Assembly: GCA_003868215.1 (NCBI GenBank)
Contig: QWDQ01000080.1
Coordinates: 27,101 to 91,100 of the forward strand
Source of the DNA: Pseudophaeomoniella oleicola
Lineage: Eukaryota > Ascomycota > Eurotiomycetes > Phaeomoniellales > Phaeomoniellaceae
Direction of reading: 5' to 3'
Length of the DNA: 64,000 bases
This document shows, piece after piece, positions 1 through 10,587 of the stretch; the first letter of the stretch is position 1; every line of letters starts with the position of its first letter. The notes beneath the pieces are model-generated. The model had not been told where the DNA came from. It did not search any database and was given only the letters and a program-made list of their open reading frames with translations. Both the position numbers and the translations under genes were made by a program.

Positions 1-1684
1 CTGTCCCTGAGCGCCCGCTCCATTGACCGGCCTACCCTGGGGCGATTGGCCTCTTGGATCTGCACTTTGCTGGTAACGAGCACCAGTTGGGGGTGTGCTC
101 GGACCGTTCCTAAGCGAGCCTTGTCCATTTTGGGTTGTTTCACCAATGCCCTGTCCAGGAGTCCTTGGCGGCACTCCAGTGGTTGGCGGTGCTGGTGCTG
201 GACGTTGCGCGGTCATAGGCTGCCTCAAGGATCCTGGTGGTTGTTGACGATCACGTTGGGAGCCTGGTGCTGGAGGAGCGGCCCTTGAGGGGTTGTAACG
301 ATCATTCCTTGCACTCTCCCCAAAAGCACCAATTTCCTGCTGCGCCACAGGTGTTCTCGTCTGTGGGATTGACGCATTATACGCTTCCTGGTCACGCCGA
401 TTTTGCTCATCTTCACGCTCCCGCCGTTGCTGTGCTTCCCTAATCTTACGTGCATCTTCTTCCATTCGTCGACGCTGTTCTTGGTTCGCGATCTCTTTGA
501 TTCTTGCCGCATCTGCCTCCATGTCGTAGGGTTGAGTGTTTGTACGCTGCAAGCCCTGGTTTGGAGTGCTGGTCCCGGACCTTGGCGGAGTGTTTTCTCC
601 ATAACCCTTAAAATTCTGGTTACTTTCAAGTCGCTGCGGGCCAGTTGGAGGAGCCGGCCGAGGGGGAGCGATACCAGCACCGCTGCCAGAGTACCCCAGT
701 TGCTTGTTGCCGAGCGAAGTGGCTGGAGGAGTTGGCATTGCACTTGAGTACATTTCAGGATGTTGCTCTCGCATTTTGTGCTCAGAGTAGAATTCGAGAA
801 CCTCGATGACCGCTTGAGGGTTCTTTTTGTAGTCTTCCTTTGTGATTGCTGATGCCGTCAACAACTTCTCCCACTCCACAGGTAGGCCAACAAAACCTCC
901 AGTCTGAGGATCAAAGCCAACGTGAACTCTGTGACTGAAGTTTGTAGGGTTGCTGACACCCCCCATTCCAGGGCATCTCTCGTATATCTTGTCGATCCAG
1001 TCATAGATTTCATCGTCATTCTTCACTTCACAGATAATTGTACGGGTAGGTAGATCGCGGGAACTTCCTGGCCTGCTTATTGTGTCCTTTGGGTTCGCAA
1101 TTCGAACGATCTCGAATGCCATTCTTGTGTCCTCAGACCGCGAGACCCCCGTGACCGTGTTGAGGTTTATGGTCTGCACTAGCTTGCCATTTTCGTTCTT
1201 GAGAAAGTCGAGGCGGAATTCGCGTAGTATGAGAAACCTCTGATTCCATCCAGAGAGGAACTTGTCTTCTTTACACCTAATGTATCCTTCTTTGATAACA
1301 CCACCATTGTTCGATTTGGTTGAATTGAGAGACAGAGAGCTCGAATTAGGAAAGTAGGCACCTGAAGGGGTCGATGCACCAGGTGAGTTTATCGACATCT
1401 GACTGAAGGAACTAGGAATGCTACTTGCAGACTGAGCAAGATTGAGTCGCGGTCGATCGGTGGGCGGTCGAGGAGCCGGACCTGGGTTCATGAATTGCTG
1501 CGGCGTATAGATACTGTAGCAGAATCAGCGCTGGTGTCATACATGCACGCACGACAACAAGTAGGAAGGAGCGTCGAACGGACGACAGCAATGGTCGACA
1601 GACAGGGTTCAGCACCAATTTTCTGCCATTGGGGGGAATACATAGATCAGGGGCTTCTTACCTGCCGGACTGTGAAGATGCCAT
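1..1684 (-). CDS. cla4: Cla4/PAK-family serine/threonine kinase, N-terminal part (runs off the left edge)
   Basis: Reads right to left. Exon 1 is 1684-1662 (start ATG, seven codons plus two bases), an intron with GTAAG donor and CTACAG acceptor follows, and exon 2 runs from 1513 open to base 1, giving about 512 residues. Around residues 78-185 there is a PH domain (GYIRCKEDKFLSGWNQRFLI at its start) and around 195-250 a CRIB/PBD box (SNPTNFSHRVHVGFD). After this comes a long Pro/Gln/Arg-rich linker with a charged coiled stretch. PH followed by CRIB is the order of fungal Cla4 kinases and distinguishes them from Ste20, which lacks the PH domain. Cla4 is a Cdc42/Rac effector acting in polarity, septation and morphogenesis at the cell cortex. 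The kinase domain must lie beyond the left edge. Family call is firm; the short first exon is inferred from splice signals and frame. Confidence 0.93.
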
Positions 1685-4351
1685 ACTGGCCGTCAAGCGA
1701 TCGTAATACCTACGTATGCGATCCTAGTATTTGATGTATTTGTTACCCGCTCGGTGGAGCAATGCGTGCTTGAGCAGACAAGAGTCCTGTCTAGTCGAGC
1801 AAAAGCACGACAAGCCAGGACTCAATACTTGTCAATGCTGAACTCTGAAGCGAGATGCTCCTCGATACCGTAGGTACTGGTACTTAGGCGCTCGAGAGAG
1901 TGGTGGAGGTGGAGCGAACTCTCAGGATGCCCCCTTACCTTTCAATTTGGCGGGGCTGAGCGGATCCGCTGCCGTGGATATTGCACAAGCAGCGCCAACA
2001 AACCAAGAGTTGGGTTCGCACGATGTCTAGGAAAGAGGATTAGGACGAGAAGAGACGGCGACTTTCGGGATGCAGTATTTGAGAGAAGTTGATATGCCGG
2101 AAGACAGTTGAACTGATAGACTATTTTTGCTTGTGATTAGGAGCGCGGCTCTGCGACCGGGACAAGCGCACAATCGAAACACTCAGTGGGGCAGTCCGGT
2201 CGTCTTTATTGAGGGAGGCGAGTCTGGGTTTGACGCTGTATTATCTGCTAGGTATTTCGTGCGACAAGTTTCAGTATCGAGCAATCGTGAGCTGTTCTGA
2301 CGTGCACAGCTATTATTCAAATAGGGCAGACGTGGTTTGTCACAAACAAAGTATTCTAAGAGAAACAGTGCTATGATAACTGTGCAATCTGAATTGGAAC
2401 TGTGGTAAGGTGAATAAGATGACGGGAAGAGGGGGGGGATGTCTATCGGGGAGGGGAGTGGCTAATTGTAGCTTATTAGAGGCGAGGTGTTACTGTTACT
2501 GTACATTACATAGCAGCTAATGTAAGGTAGTAGCGAGAAGAATGCACCGGTAGGATCATACTCTCATTTACCTCATCCCTGTCACCATTGTAAGTTACTG
2601 AAGGTACTCTTAGGCAGGATACACCTAAGTCAAATCAATTAGGTACCTAGGTACCTAGGTAGGTCCAGTCACTTACGGTACAAGATAATCAACAGGTAGG
2701 TACCTAGGTACAAGACAATCATAGGTAGGAGATAGGTATGTCCCGTGTTTTGCTCAATATTACATGTAGCCGATGTTATATTAGCCTAGCACAGGTTGGT
2801 TGTAGAATAAGGTCAGCATCTTATTACAATGATATATAGGAAGTGGACCGTCAATATCGGAAAGAAGAGAATTGAAGTATGTACATACTACAGATATCCC
2901 TCGAGCCATGCATACCGTCGAGCCGTGGGCAACAGCGATCGGTAGTGGCGATGTGGATAGGCTTGCGACTATGACTCTCCCAATTCAAGTTTGCTTCCTT
3001 GTGGGTACAGTAACATACCCAATTCCCTGATTATATGTCTGAGCGAGAATCCCTTCATCTCACCTATTGTTATTCTCTCCTTTTTGTGTAGGCACCCACG
3101 ACAAATCTCTTCATCTTTTGTCCTATGTAGGAGAAAGATCAATATCGGACTCACACCGAGAATCACGTGAAGGGTTTCCTCATCTTTCATCACAATTGTC
3201 CATTGTTCTTCATGAAACAAAGCTCTGCTCTACTGTAACCCCTGTCAATCACCAGACACATGAAGTGCCAAGCGGTGTTTTCTCTGTTACAATGGACAAT
3301 CCAGATGAAACCGAAATCCCTGACTCTTTCGGGACGCAAGAGAAAGATCCGAACCCAAATCTCTCTTCAATTCGACAACCGACTGATCTCATCCATCCGA
3401 CTTCATTCAAACGCCATCTCGGCCATGGACACGGTCAGTAGTCGTTGATGAAGCTGTCATTTCTCACCTTGTGGCAATCTTGTCTCTCATTCTCTACTGT
3501 GTCAACCTCCATAAGAGCTCCATAAAGAGGGTTCACGAAAAGCCATACATCCAGCATGTAGCCACTGCCTTCATTGGCTCTTCAAGTTTGGGGAGAGTTT
3601 ATCGCACATGCAGAGCAAGCCAAAGGAGATTCTCAGCACTTCATTAGTGACTGGGATTTTCAATGCAGCAACAATGCATCTTGGGCGCTGAAGCTGTCAG
3701 CTCGTCACAGTTCCTCATACTGCTATGAGAGCATTGTTGGCCACTTCCATGTCTGCCCACCACGGGTTAGGTCCTCATTTCCCATACTCTGTCCTCTTGT
3801 TCTATCTTTGCCAATCTCCTGTGCAATATTCCTACAGTTCATTCAATCGGCGGTATGAGTTGGGGATAGGGTCAGTCCTGGAAAAAAGCACTATCACGGA
3901 TGTTCTATCTTCTATCTTCCCCCATGATCTCTTCTACAGCTTTCTTCTTATTTACCTTGGTGAACTCAGATGGGTAGAAATATGCGTAGGGTGATTATCA
4001 TTGTTCTGGAAAAGTGTTGGAAGCATCCCCACGTTGAAACTCAACTTGTTGACATAACTATCACGCGTTCAATGTGATTCTTCTAAAGCGTCACCACTAT
4101 CAAGCCTACTACTGTGTTAGAGCTTCACCAGAAAGGTTCTAAATCGCCCTGTGCAAAACAGAGTATCTCATTGCACTCCACTAGACATCAAATGTTCTCT
4201 TTGCACTTCAACCCCTCAGTTTCTGATCATTCATCTGGAACACGATTTCTACTTACTTTAAAGAGTCCTCTTCAACACAGCCAGAGCGCGTCATTCCAGA
4301 ATACGTTACAATAGCACGAAAGTTGCTTTTGGGCTTTCTGAGGGAGGCGCT
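1685..4351. other. Intergenic region with AGGTACCT repeats and a weak gene relic
   Basis: This holds the 5' leader and promoter of the leftward cla4 gene and the upstream region of the rightward repeat-protein gene. At 2641-2664 and 2696-2710 there are short palindromic AGGTACCTAGGTACCT-type repeats. A direct repeat of the CAAGA(T/C)AATCA type with following AGGTAGG flanks them (about 2680 and 2711). One stretch near 3289-3650 looks faintly protein-coding and is listed separately. Nothing else is supported. Confidence 0.6.
3289..3652 (+). pseudogene. Possible broken small gene, unrecognised
   Basis: From ATG 3289 a frame reads a polar N-terminus (MDNPDETEIPDSFGTQEKDP) up to a stop near 3440. 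A different frame that is open across this point continues with a hydrophobic segment (LVAILSLILYCVNL) and a basic tail up to a TAG near 3652. There is no room for an intron between the two parts, so if they belong together a single-base shift separates them. The product resembles nothing I recognise. The evidence is only the protein-like composition of the two adjoining frames, and chance is a real alternative. Confidence 0.22.
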
Positions 4352-7300
4352 ATGGCCGAGATACCCCAGCATTGGCTAGGAAGTGGAAGCGTAGGCGAAG
4401 CGGGAATCTCATGTATGTCATCTACTCTTACGAGTGATGGAAGATTGACATAGATGAAGCACCTTCAAAAGGCTACTCGAGGCACTCAAGAGCTGCTAAG
4501 GTGGCTGCCAATGTGGCATTATCCGAAGACGCTCGTGGTACTGCTGCGTTCTATGCACAGCATGGCTTTCCACCTAACAAATGGTCTTTGCAACAAACCA
4601 ACGCAGATTTCAACTTTGCTGGGACAAAGCAACGAACTTCACCCTCAGCGCGCAATGGCACGGCTGGCCTACAAACAAAGAAGAGACCACGGGAGGACGC
4701 AAATATGGCATATCCAAGGATCGGAGCACCGACAGCTGTCGGCCAAGCCGCGCTGTCTATCAACCCGAACGCTGAATTGACAAAGCGAAGAAGAGTTAAT
4801 GAAATTCAATATCTCCCTTTACCAGGATATATTGGAAGTCCGTTCAATCTAGCGCCATCCCCAGCCCAAGACCCTTCTCGCTCAACCAGCAGAGAGAGCG
4901 AGTCTATTGGCTGTGGACGTGAGGCACCGAACATTGAACACAACGCACAGCATCCTCGACCAATTCAAGATGTAAGCCAGCAACGACGCATAATCACACT
5001 GAAAGTGAGCCGTGGAAAATACCTCCAACTTCTTCTTGCCCTGAATTCACAGGCAAACTCGGACAAGAGCAATGAGGCTGCTACCAATGCGCCATCTGCT
5101 CATTCGATTCAGATGCCGGAGACATCTCTGTACGGATCTAATGGTATTGCTCAGATGGGATATCACAATGTATGCAAGGGTAACGAGGCTGCTACCAATG
5201 CGCCATCTGTTCCTTCAATCCAGATCCCGGTCAAGCCTCTCTATGAATCTAATAGCATCGCTCAGACGGGGCATCACAATGTATGGATGGGTAACGAGGC
5301 TGCTAGTAATGCGCCATCTACTTTTCATGCAGGCTATGCTCCAACCGCCGTGAACGGAAACAACGCGGCCAGTCAGACCGAGAATCCATTTGTATGGAAG
5401 ACCATCGGGGCAGCTGTCAATGCGCCATGGCCTCCTCCGGACTACACCCCTATCACTCCTAGCGGTAACATGGTCATCCCTCAAGCAAAGAGTCAACATG
5501 GAAACATAATCTCTGGAAGAGTATCTGCCCAAGCATCACCGGCGCTCTCGGCATGTTTGTCTGGTCCAAGAACTCTGAACAACCCCGTGAACCAACACAC
5601 AGTAAGAAGCGAAAACTCGGTGGATGGCACGATTGTGGGAACACGATTCTTTGGCACTACGCCGAAGCAGGTGCTGAAAGTCAGCTCTCACCCTCCAGGA
5701 GCGAAACTCGCTCACAAGCCAGCACACGAATCAGCACCACCTGCCACTTTGAAGCAATCGAACATCAAAATTCCGCATCTATTACCCAAGTCCCTCGAGG
5801 ACGTGCCAAAGAGAAAAGGAAGGCCTCGCAAAGGCAAAGATGTCACAAATCTACAAGGTGCAGATAAGTTCATGTACGATGTAGACACTGTTCATCTGTG
5901 GGAGATGAGAACAAAGGAGCTCTTCATGAAAGAGACCGCCAAGGAGTGGAACTTCATCAACCATCATGATCCTTCACCATTACAGGTGGCAGCTGATGCA
6001 ATTCCAGTAATCTGGCAAGCACGATCTTATTTTGATGAACGCCAGAAAGAACTAATAGAGCTTGCCGTTGCCAATGAGAATGCCAAAGATCAATACGTTT
6101 GCCGACTCAAGGCATATTCTCCGCAGGAGCTCTACGAGCTGGTCAGTGCAAAGGCGATAGCATCTTCCCATGTTCCAGCCAGTAGCTACCAACCCCCAAA
6201 GCAGACGAGGCCGAAGAAGAGAAAGGCCCAAATTGAGAACCCTGTCGTCGACCCGGTATCCGCGCCCTTCAACTACCCGCATGTTAGTGACCAGACTCCA
6301 AAGCAGCCGTGTCCCAAGAAGAGAAAGACTGAGCATACAGTTCAGGCTCCTGCCTTTGGGCCCCGCATTCAATCCCAGCATTATCCTGGCAAATCAGTTG
6401 GCAGCTGGCAGACAGCTCAGCAGGCCATATTGGAGCAGAGAAAGCCTAGTAATATTGTCGACGTTCCTACCATTAACAAGCCCACTACCACTAATATTGG
6501 CGGCGCGCAACAGGTTTCGAACAACCAAGAGGCTGCTAAGCTACAGGGTGGAACACCTCAGAGTATCTTCCAACCAGCCGGACCTCTTCAAACTTCAGGC
6601 TCTGGAGTCCAGGGTTTACGATGTCGCAAGATACTGCAGACAGACCTGGGGAAGAAGAGAAAGTTTGAAGACCAAGAGATACAGATTGGGAGTAAAACTT
6701 CAAGACCTTCTGAAGACATAAATGGTTCGGCAGCCGACGAAAGTCTCCCCAAGCGGCAGAAGACTTCAGGCGCTGAGACCTGGCCACTGCGCTATTTTGT
6801 TCCACCGGAAGGTTGTGTGTTGGCTCCTTTCATAGACGCAGGCTGTATTAATTCCGACCTGGGTCTCCTTGACTACAGCGACTGCCGGTATCATTCACCA
6901 CGCAACGATACTGAGCTCGCATGGCTACAGGCTGCTATTAGACTAACAGTACGACATTATATAGCTCTTGCAGACGGCACCGATCCAGAGCTTGGCAGAG
7001 TAACACTCGACATGGGCTACATGGCTGTATACAACGATCTCCAGTTCCAATTGAAGATGTGGGCTCGCCGTAACCTTACTGCCCGACATTACTGGAACGT
7101 GGTGTGCATGCCAACGCTTTTCAAACTAGACAAATGGGAGGGTTCTTTTGATGGCTATCCGAACGCCGCGAATTATGGCAATGCTGAGAAAGCTATCATG
7201 GGAAGAATTGATAGACAGACGTACAGTGCGAAATGTGCAAGATGCGCACGAAGAGGAATATGGTGTGACAAAGAAATTCGAGGGAAGGGATCACCTTGTT

Positions 7301-7455
7301 CCGGCTGCAGCGGGTTAGGATTTGCTTGCATGCGCCATGATCGAGATCCCGAGACCAAACAGCAGAAGAAGCGAGAAACAGTAGAGGTTACAGCTGTTGA
7401 GGATGTCATCGAGAGGGAGACTGATGGAGGGTACTTCCGAGCTTGGGCGGAGTAA
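4352..7455 (+). CDS. Nuclear-type protein with four 37-residue tandem repeats, AT-hook-like motif and C-terminal Zn2Cys6-like cluster
   Basis: Function unknown. The main frame is open from 4438 to 7455 but has no ATG near its start. Splicing a 41-base intron (4413-4453, GTATGT...ATAG) joins it to an ATG at 4352, giving 1020 residues. Residues about 227-374 are four tandem repeats of exactly 37 residues, each with a core like NEAATNAPS. Near residue 473 is KRKGRPRKGKD, an AT-hook-like motif, and two PKKRK motifs around 600 and 640 look like nuclear localisation signals. The middle is Pro/Gln/Lys-rich and probably disordered. The last 250 residues are more globular and end in a cluster spaced C-x2-C-x6-C-x10-C-x2-C-x6-C (about 947-978). 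This recalls the Zn2Cys6 binuclear cluster of fungal regulators, but it is C-terminal. A DNA-binding nuclear role is inference. The first intron is short and is the least certain part. Confidence 0.72.
5071..5514 (+). repeat. Four tandem 111-bp coding repeats
   Basis: Repeat units begin at 5071, 5182, 5293 and 5404, a constant spacing of 111 bases (37 codons). Units 1 and 2 are close at the DNA level, with the shared core GAGGCTGCTACCAATGCGCC. Unit 3 keeps the core but diverges after it, and unit 4 is recognisable mainly by GAAVNAP. The preserved length with diverging sequence suggests old in-frame duplication kept under length or phase constraint. Confidence 0.85.
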
Positions 7456-8227
7456 GAGCAAATGATCGCCAAACCAACATTTATTAGCTGAGGAGTTTGA
7501 AAGTGTGGTTCTAAACGGATATGATCGTGGGACGTAAAAGAGGGCCAACTACCAGGAGATCTCAGCGTCTGGAAAGCTGATGGTATTAGGCACAGGAAGA
7601 AGTTGGTTTCAACAGTTGGAAGAGAGCGGTATTATTACTTGTCTGGTTAGAGCGCTGTCCTCATCATGCTACGGTAGAAGCGTAGCCATGGAATTGAGAG
7701 ACAGCACATGACGGTTGATTTGTACTTTCGGTTTTGCAATTCCCCTTTAGTATGAGACAATGACGACAATGAATGAATCAAAGGACATTTGTATATGTTA
7801 GCATGCATATTTCTTCATCTCGAAGGTGACAGGAGATCTCTTTGTTGATTTCAAATCTACAATGGAATGCCTGATATAGGCATGCTTTTAAGGGGCAGGT
7901 GGATCGAGTGGGACGCCGGGTGATCACCCACGCAAAAGCATGACGCTGAAATCACATGGGCCAAGCTTTAGGTATCGACCTTCGCTATCGGAGGCGGGGA
8001 GCGGAGCAAGTAGTTGCCTGCATCAACTATCCTACAACTACCTACCTATGTACCTATCGACATAACTTATAATCCTCGAGCACTGGCGCAACTTGATATC
8101 TGCCTTTTGAATATTGCATATACAAGTGATCACTCTGAGTCATCCTTCATTCATACTTGAGTCCGTCGAACAGAGCCCATTACAACACCAACGCTCCGCG
8201 CCACTGTGACGCAGCACCTAACCCGCC
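7456..8227. other. Intergenic region between the repeat protein and ATG3
   Basis: Contains the 3' end of the upstream gene and the promoter and leader of atg3. A perfect short palindrome, GGGTGATCACCC, lies near 7918-7930, and CTACC/TACCTA repeats lie near 8036-8056. No coding signal is seen. Confidence 0.5.
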
Positions 8228-9403
8228 ATGAATCTCCTTCACAGTACTCTTGACGTCCTGCGCGACAAGTATGCGTTCATCAAACACACGTCTACTTTTC
8301 GACAGACTGGGCAGATCACCCCCGAGGAATTTGTTCTAGCTGGGGACTATCTCGTCTACAAGTTTCCCAGCTGGTCGTGGGCCGACGCATCCCCACCATC
8401 CAAACGAGTCTCCTATCTCCCAGAAGGAAAACAGTTTCTCGTCACAAGAGGTGTCCCATGCCATAGGCGGCTTGACGACAATTTTGCGGGAGATGCAGGG
8501 CATGAAGAGGCCATCGTGCGTGACGGTTTTGGTGGACACGCTGGTGGGAAAGGCGATACAGGCGATGGTGATGACGATGACGGCTGGCTGAGGACTGGAG
8601 GCTTGGACAAGAGTCAGGAGGCGAAAATGAGGGATGTCAGGACGGTCGATGAAGCTGGAAACATGGGGGAGAGAGAGCCGGATGATGAAGATGAGATACC
8701 AGATATGGAGGATGAAGATGACGATGATGAAGCCATCATCCGAGATCCCAAAGGCGGATCTGGGACTACTGCGTACGTTGAAGCCTATCACTGAGACTGT
8801 ACTCCAACAACTGACATACGTTACAGGCCACTTCGCACTTATACTCTTTATATTACCTACACTCCCTACTATCGAACTCCCAGACTGTACCTATCTGGTT
8901 ACCTTTCTCCTTCTGAACCACTACCGCCACATCTCATGATGGAAGACATAGTCGGCGATTACAAAGACAAGACTGTTACCCTGGAAGACTTCCCATTTTA
9001 CGATCATTCCGTCAAAATGGCGAGTGTACATCCTTGCAAACATGCTTCTGTCATGAAGGTGCTTCTTGATCGAGCAGATGCAGCACTGAAACTTCGGCTC
9101 CAAAAGATGAAGTCTGGACGGTCCTCGTCGGCTGTAGAACCGAAGACTGGCATGGAAGGCCTGATTGACGACACTGATGTCAAAATCTCGCTCCAGGAAA
9201 GAGACAAGGACAGGAGAGCCCATGCTGCGGGCGTCGCCGCAGCTGGGGGCAACGGGGGAGATGAATGGGAGGTTCTGGACGAAGATGCTGGGAACGAAGA
9301 AGAGAGAGTGGCCATCAGAGTGGATCAGTATCTCGTGGTGTTCTTGAAGTTCATGGCTAGTGTAACACCGGGGATCGAGCATGATTTTACTATGGGCGTG
9401 TAA
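8228..9403 (+). CDS. atg3: Atg3, autophagy E2-like conjugating enzyme
   Basis: Two exons, 8228-8772 and 8827-9403, joined across a 54-base intron (GTACGT...TTACAG), give 373 residues. The N-terminus carries the family block [17 protein letters not shown], then [10 protein letters not shown] and SKRVSYLP. The middle is the acidic, flexible region typical of Atg3. Exon 2 begins with [19 protein letters not shown]. The catalytic cysteine is in HPCKHA (about C252), and the protein ends in the conserved [12 protein letters not shown]. Atg3 receives Atg8 from Atg7 and transfers it to phosphatidylethanolamine during autophagosome formation in the cytosol. All key parts are present and the gene looks intact. 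Reading straight through the intron would truncate the protein before the catalytic domain. Confidence 0.97.
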
Positions 9404-9910
9404 AGCAGGAACGACATGTTCCCTATTGTGGATGCGAAATGCGGCGCGAGAGGGGTGTCTGGTGGAACAGCCCGGCCATGCAACGAAGGACTTGTGGGCA
9501 TTTACTAGGCGTTAGAACTTACGAGATATGCATCTTGGTGTAGGTAGGAACATGGAGAACAACTTAGCAGGAGCAGTCCTCTGTTACGGGTACTCATGGT
9601 GAATACTTTCCCTGATACATTTATCATATACAACCTCAAGTCCTTGACCGACGAAAATTTCCTCACTCGCTTATTAAGCCGGCGACAACCGATCAAGTTG
9701 ACTACATTCGCATACAGAACATACAGACGGCTCAACCCCTGCTGTTGTATTAGTTGGAGCAATTACGAGTGAAGATGGTCACACTCGCCACAGCTGCTGC
9801 CAATTATGAAGTCTCGAGGCATCCTGATGGTAGTGATGGTGTAACTCGACCAACGACATTCTGCCTTCATTTTCTCGAATATCCTGCTTCCAGATATATA
9901 ACTGGCCGAA
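9404..9910. other. Intergenic region downstream of ATG3
   Basis: Holds the 3' end of atg3 and the left flank of the exonuclease relic. No coding sequence of recognisable family is seen. Confidence 0.5.
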
Positions 9911-10587
9911 TTGTCCTACACAACAGTGGAATCTGAGGAGAAAGTAAGGAACGTGGGGAGTGAGATCCAACAACTTCCCTCCCAACCACCATCCCTATAC
10001 ATCCATGTTGAAGACGTCAGACTGTCGCACGAGGGAAGCATTCCGATGCTCCAGATATTCGGTGCATCCTTATGACATTCATATCTCATCGATCTCTATA
10101 CTCTTCAGAACCGGGCTTTCACTACCGCAGATTTTAGTGGGACGATGTTGGGAGGCCTTTTGAATGCGACCAGTATCCCAAAAGTGGCCTTCGCTGTTCG
10201 CGATGACTCAGATGCATTATACAGTCACTTTCGGATATGTGTAGATGGTGTACATGACCTTCAATCTATAGAATTTGCCCAGCCTGGTCCTCGAGACAAT
10301 TGCGCATCTGGCCTCGGCCAATGCATCGAGAGAGATGCTGCGATGACCTTCACTGAGCGAGAAGAATTCAGATCCACCAAGGACCGTGGCTTGAAGCTTT
10401 CTGCTCCAGAGCACGGTGGTAGGTATGGTGTCCTCCTGCATCGCCCGATCAGCGGTCCTATATTGAAATAAAGCGCCCAAGACGTCCAGTGTTTGCAAAG
10501 ATTGTGGAACCTCTATTCTACTTGTCTCACTGGAAGCTTGAAAGGTCAAAGTACACCTAGAGACCACCAAACGGGCTTGATGTCATA
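9911..10587 (+). pseudogene. Decayed 3'-5' exonuclease (DEDD, DnaQ-like) domain gene
   Basis: A single frame from 9911 to 10587 reads as a fungal 3'-5' exonuclease-domain protein: SLYIHVEDVRLSHEGSIPML, then YLIDLYTLQNRAFTTADFSG, then IPKVAFAVRDDSDALYSHF, then GVHDLQ, ERDAAMT, KDRGLKLSAPEHGGRY and AQDVQCLQRLW. Two in-frame stops interrupt it: TGA at 10073-10075 and TAA at 10469-10471. The latter sits where relatives have a tyrosine before the Cys-Ala-Gln-Asp block. The first acidic catalytic position, normally Asp-x-Glu in this family, reads His-x-Glu. No ATG opens the frame. These substitutions, not indels, argue for true decay of a once functional nuclease gene. Family recognition is from memory of the motif order. 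Confidence 0.82.

Noticed and set aside
4454-4780. 108-codon frame starting at ATG 4454
   Set aside because: It is out of frame with the 984-codon frame it overlaps, which carries all the repeats and motifs; splicing 4413-4453 gives a better start.
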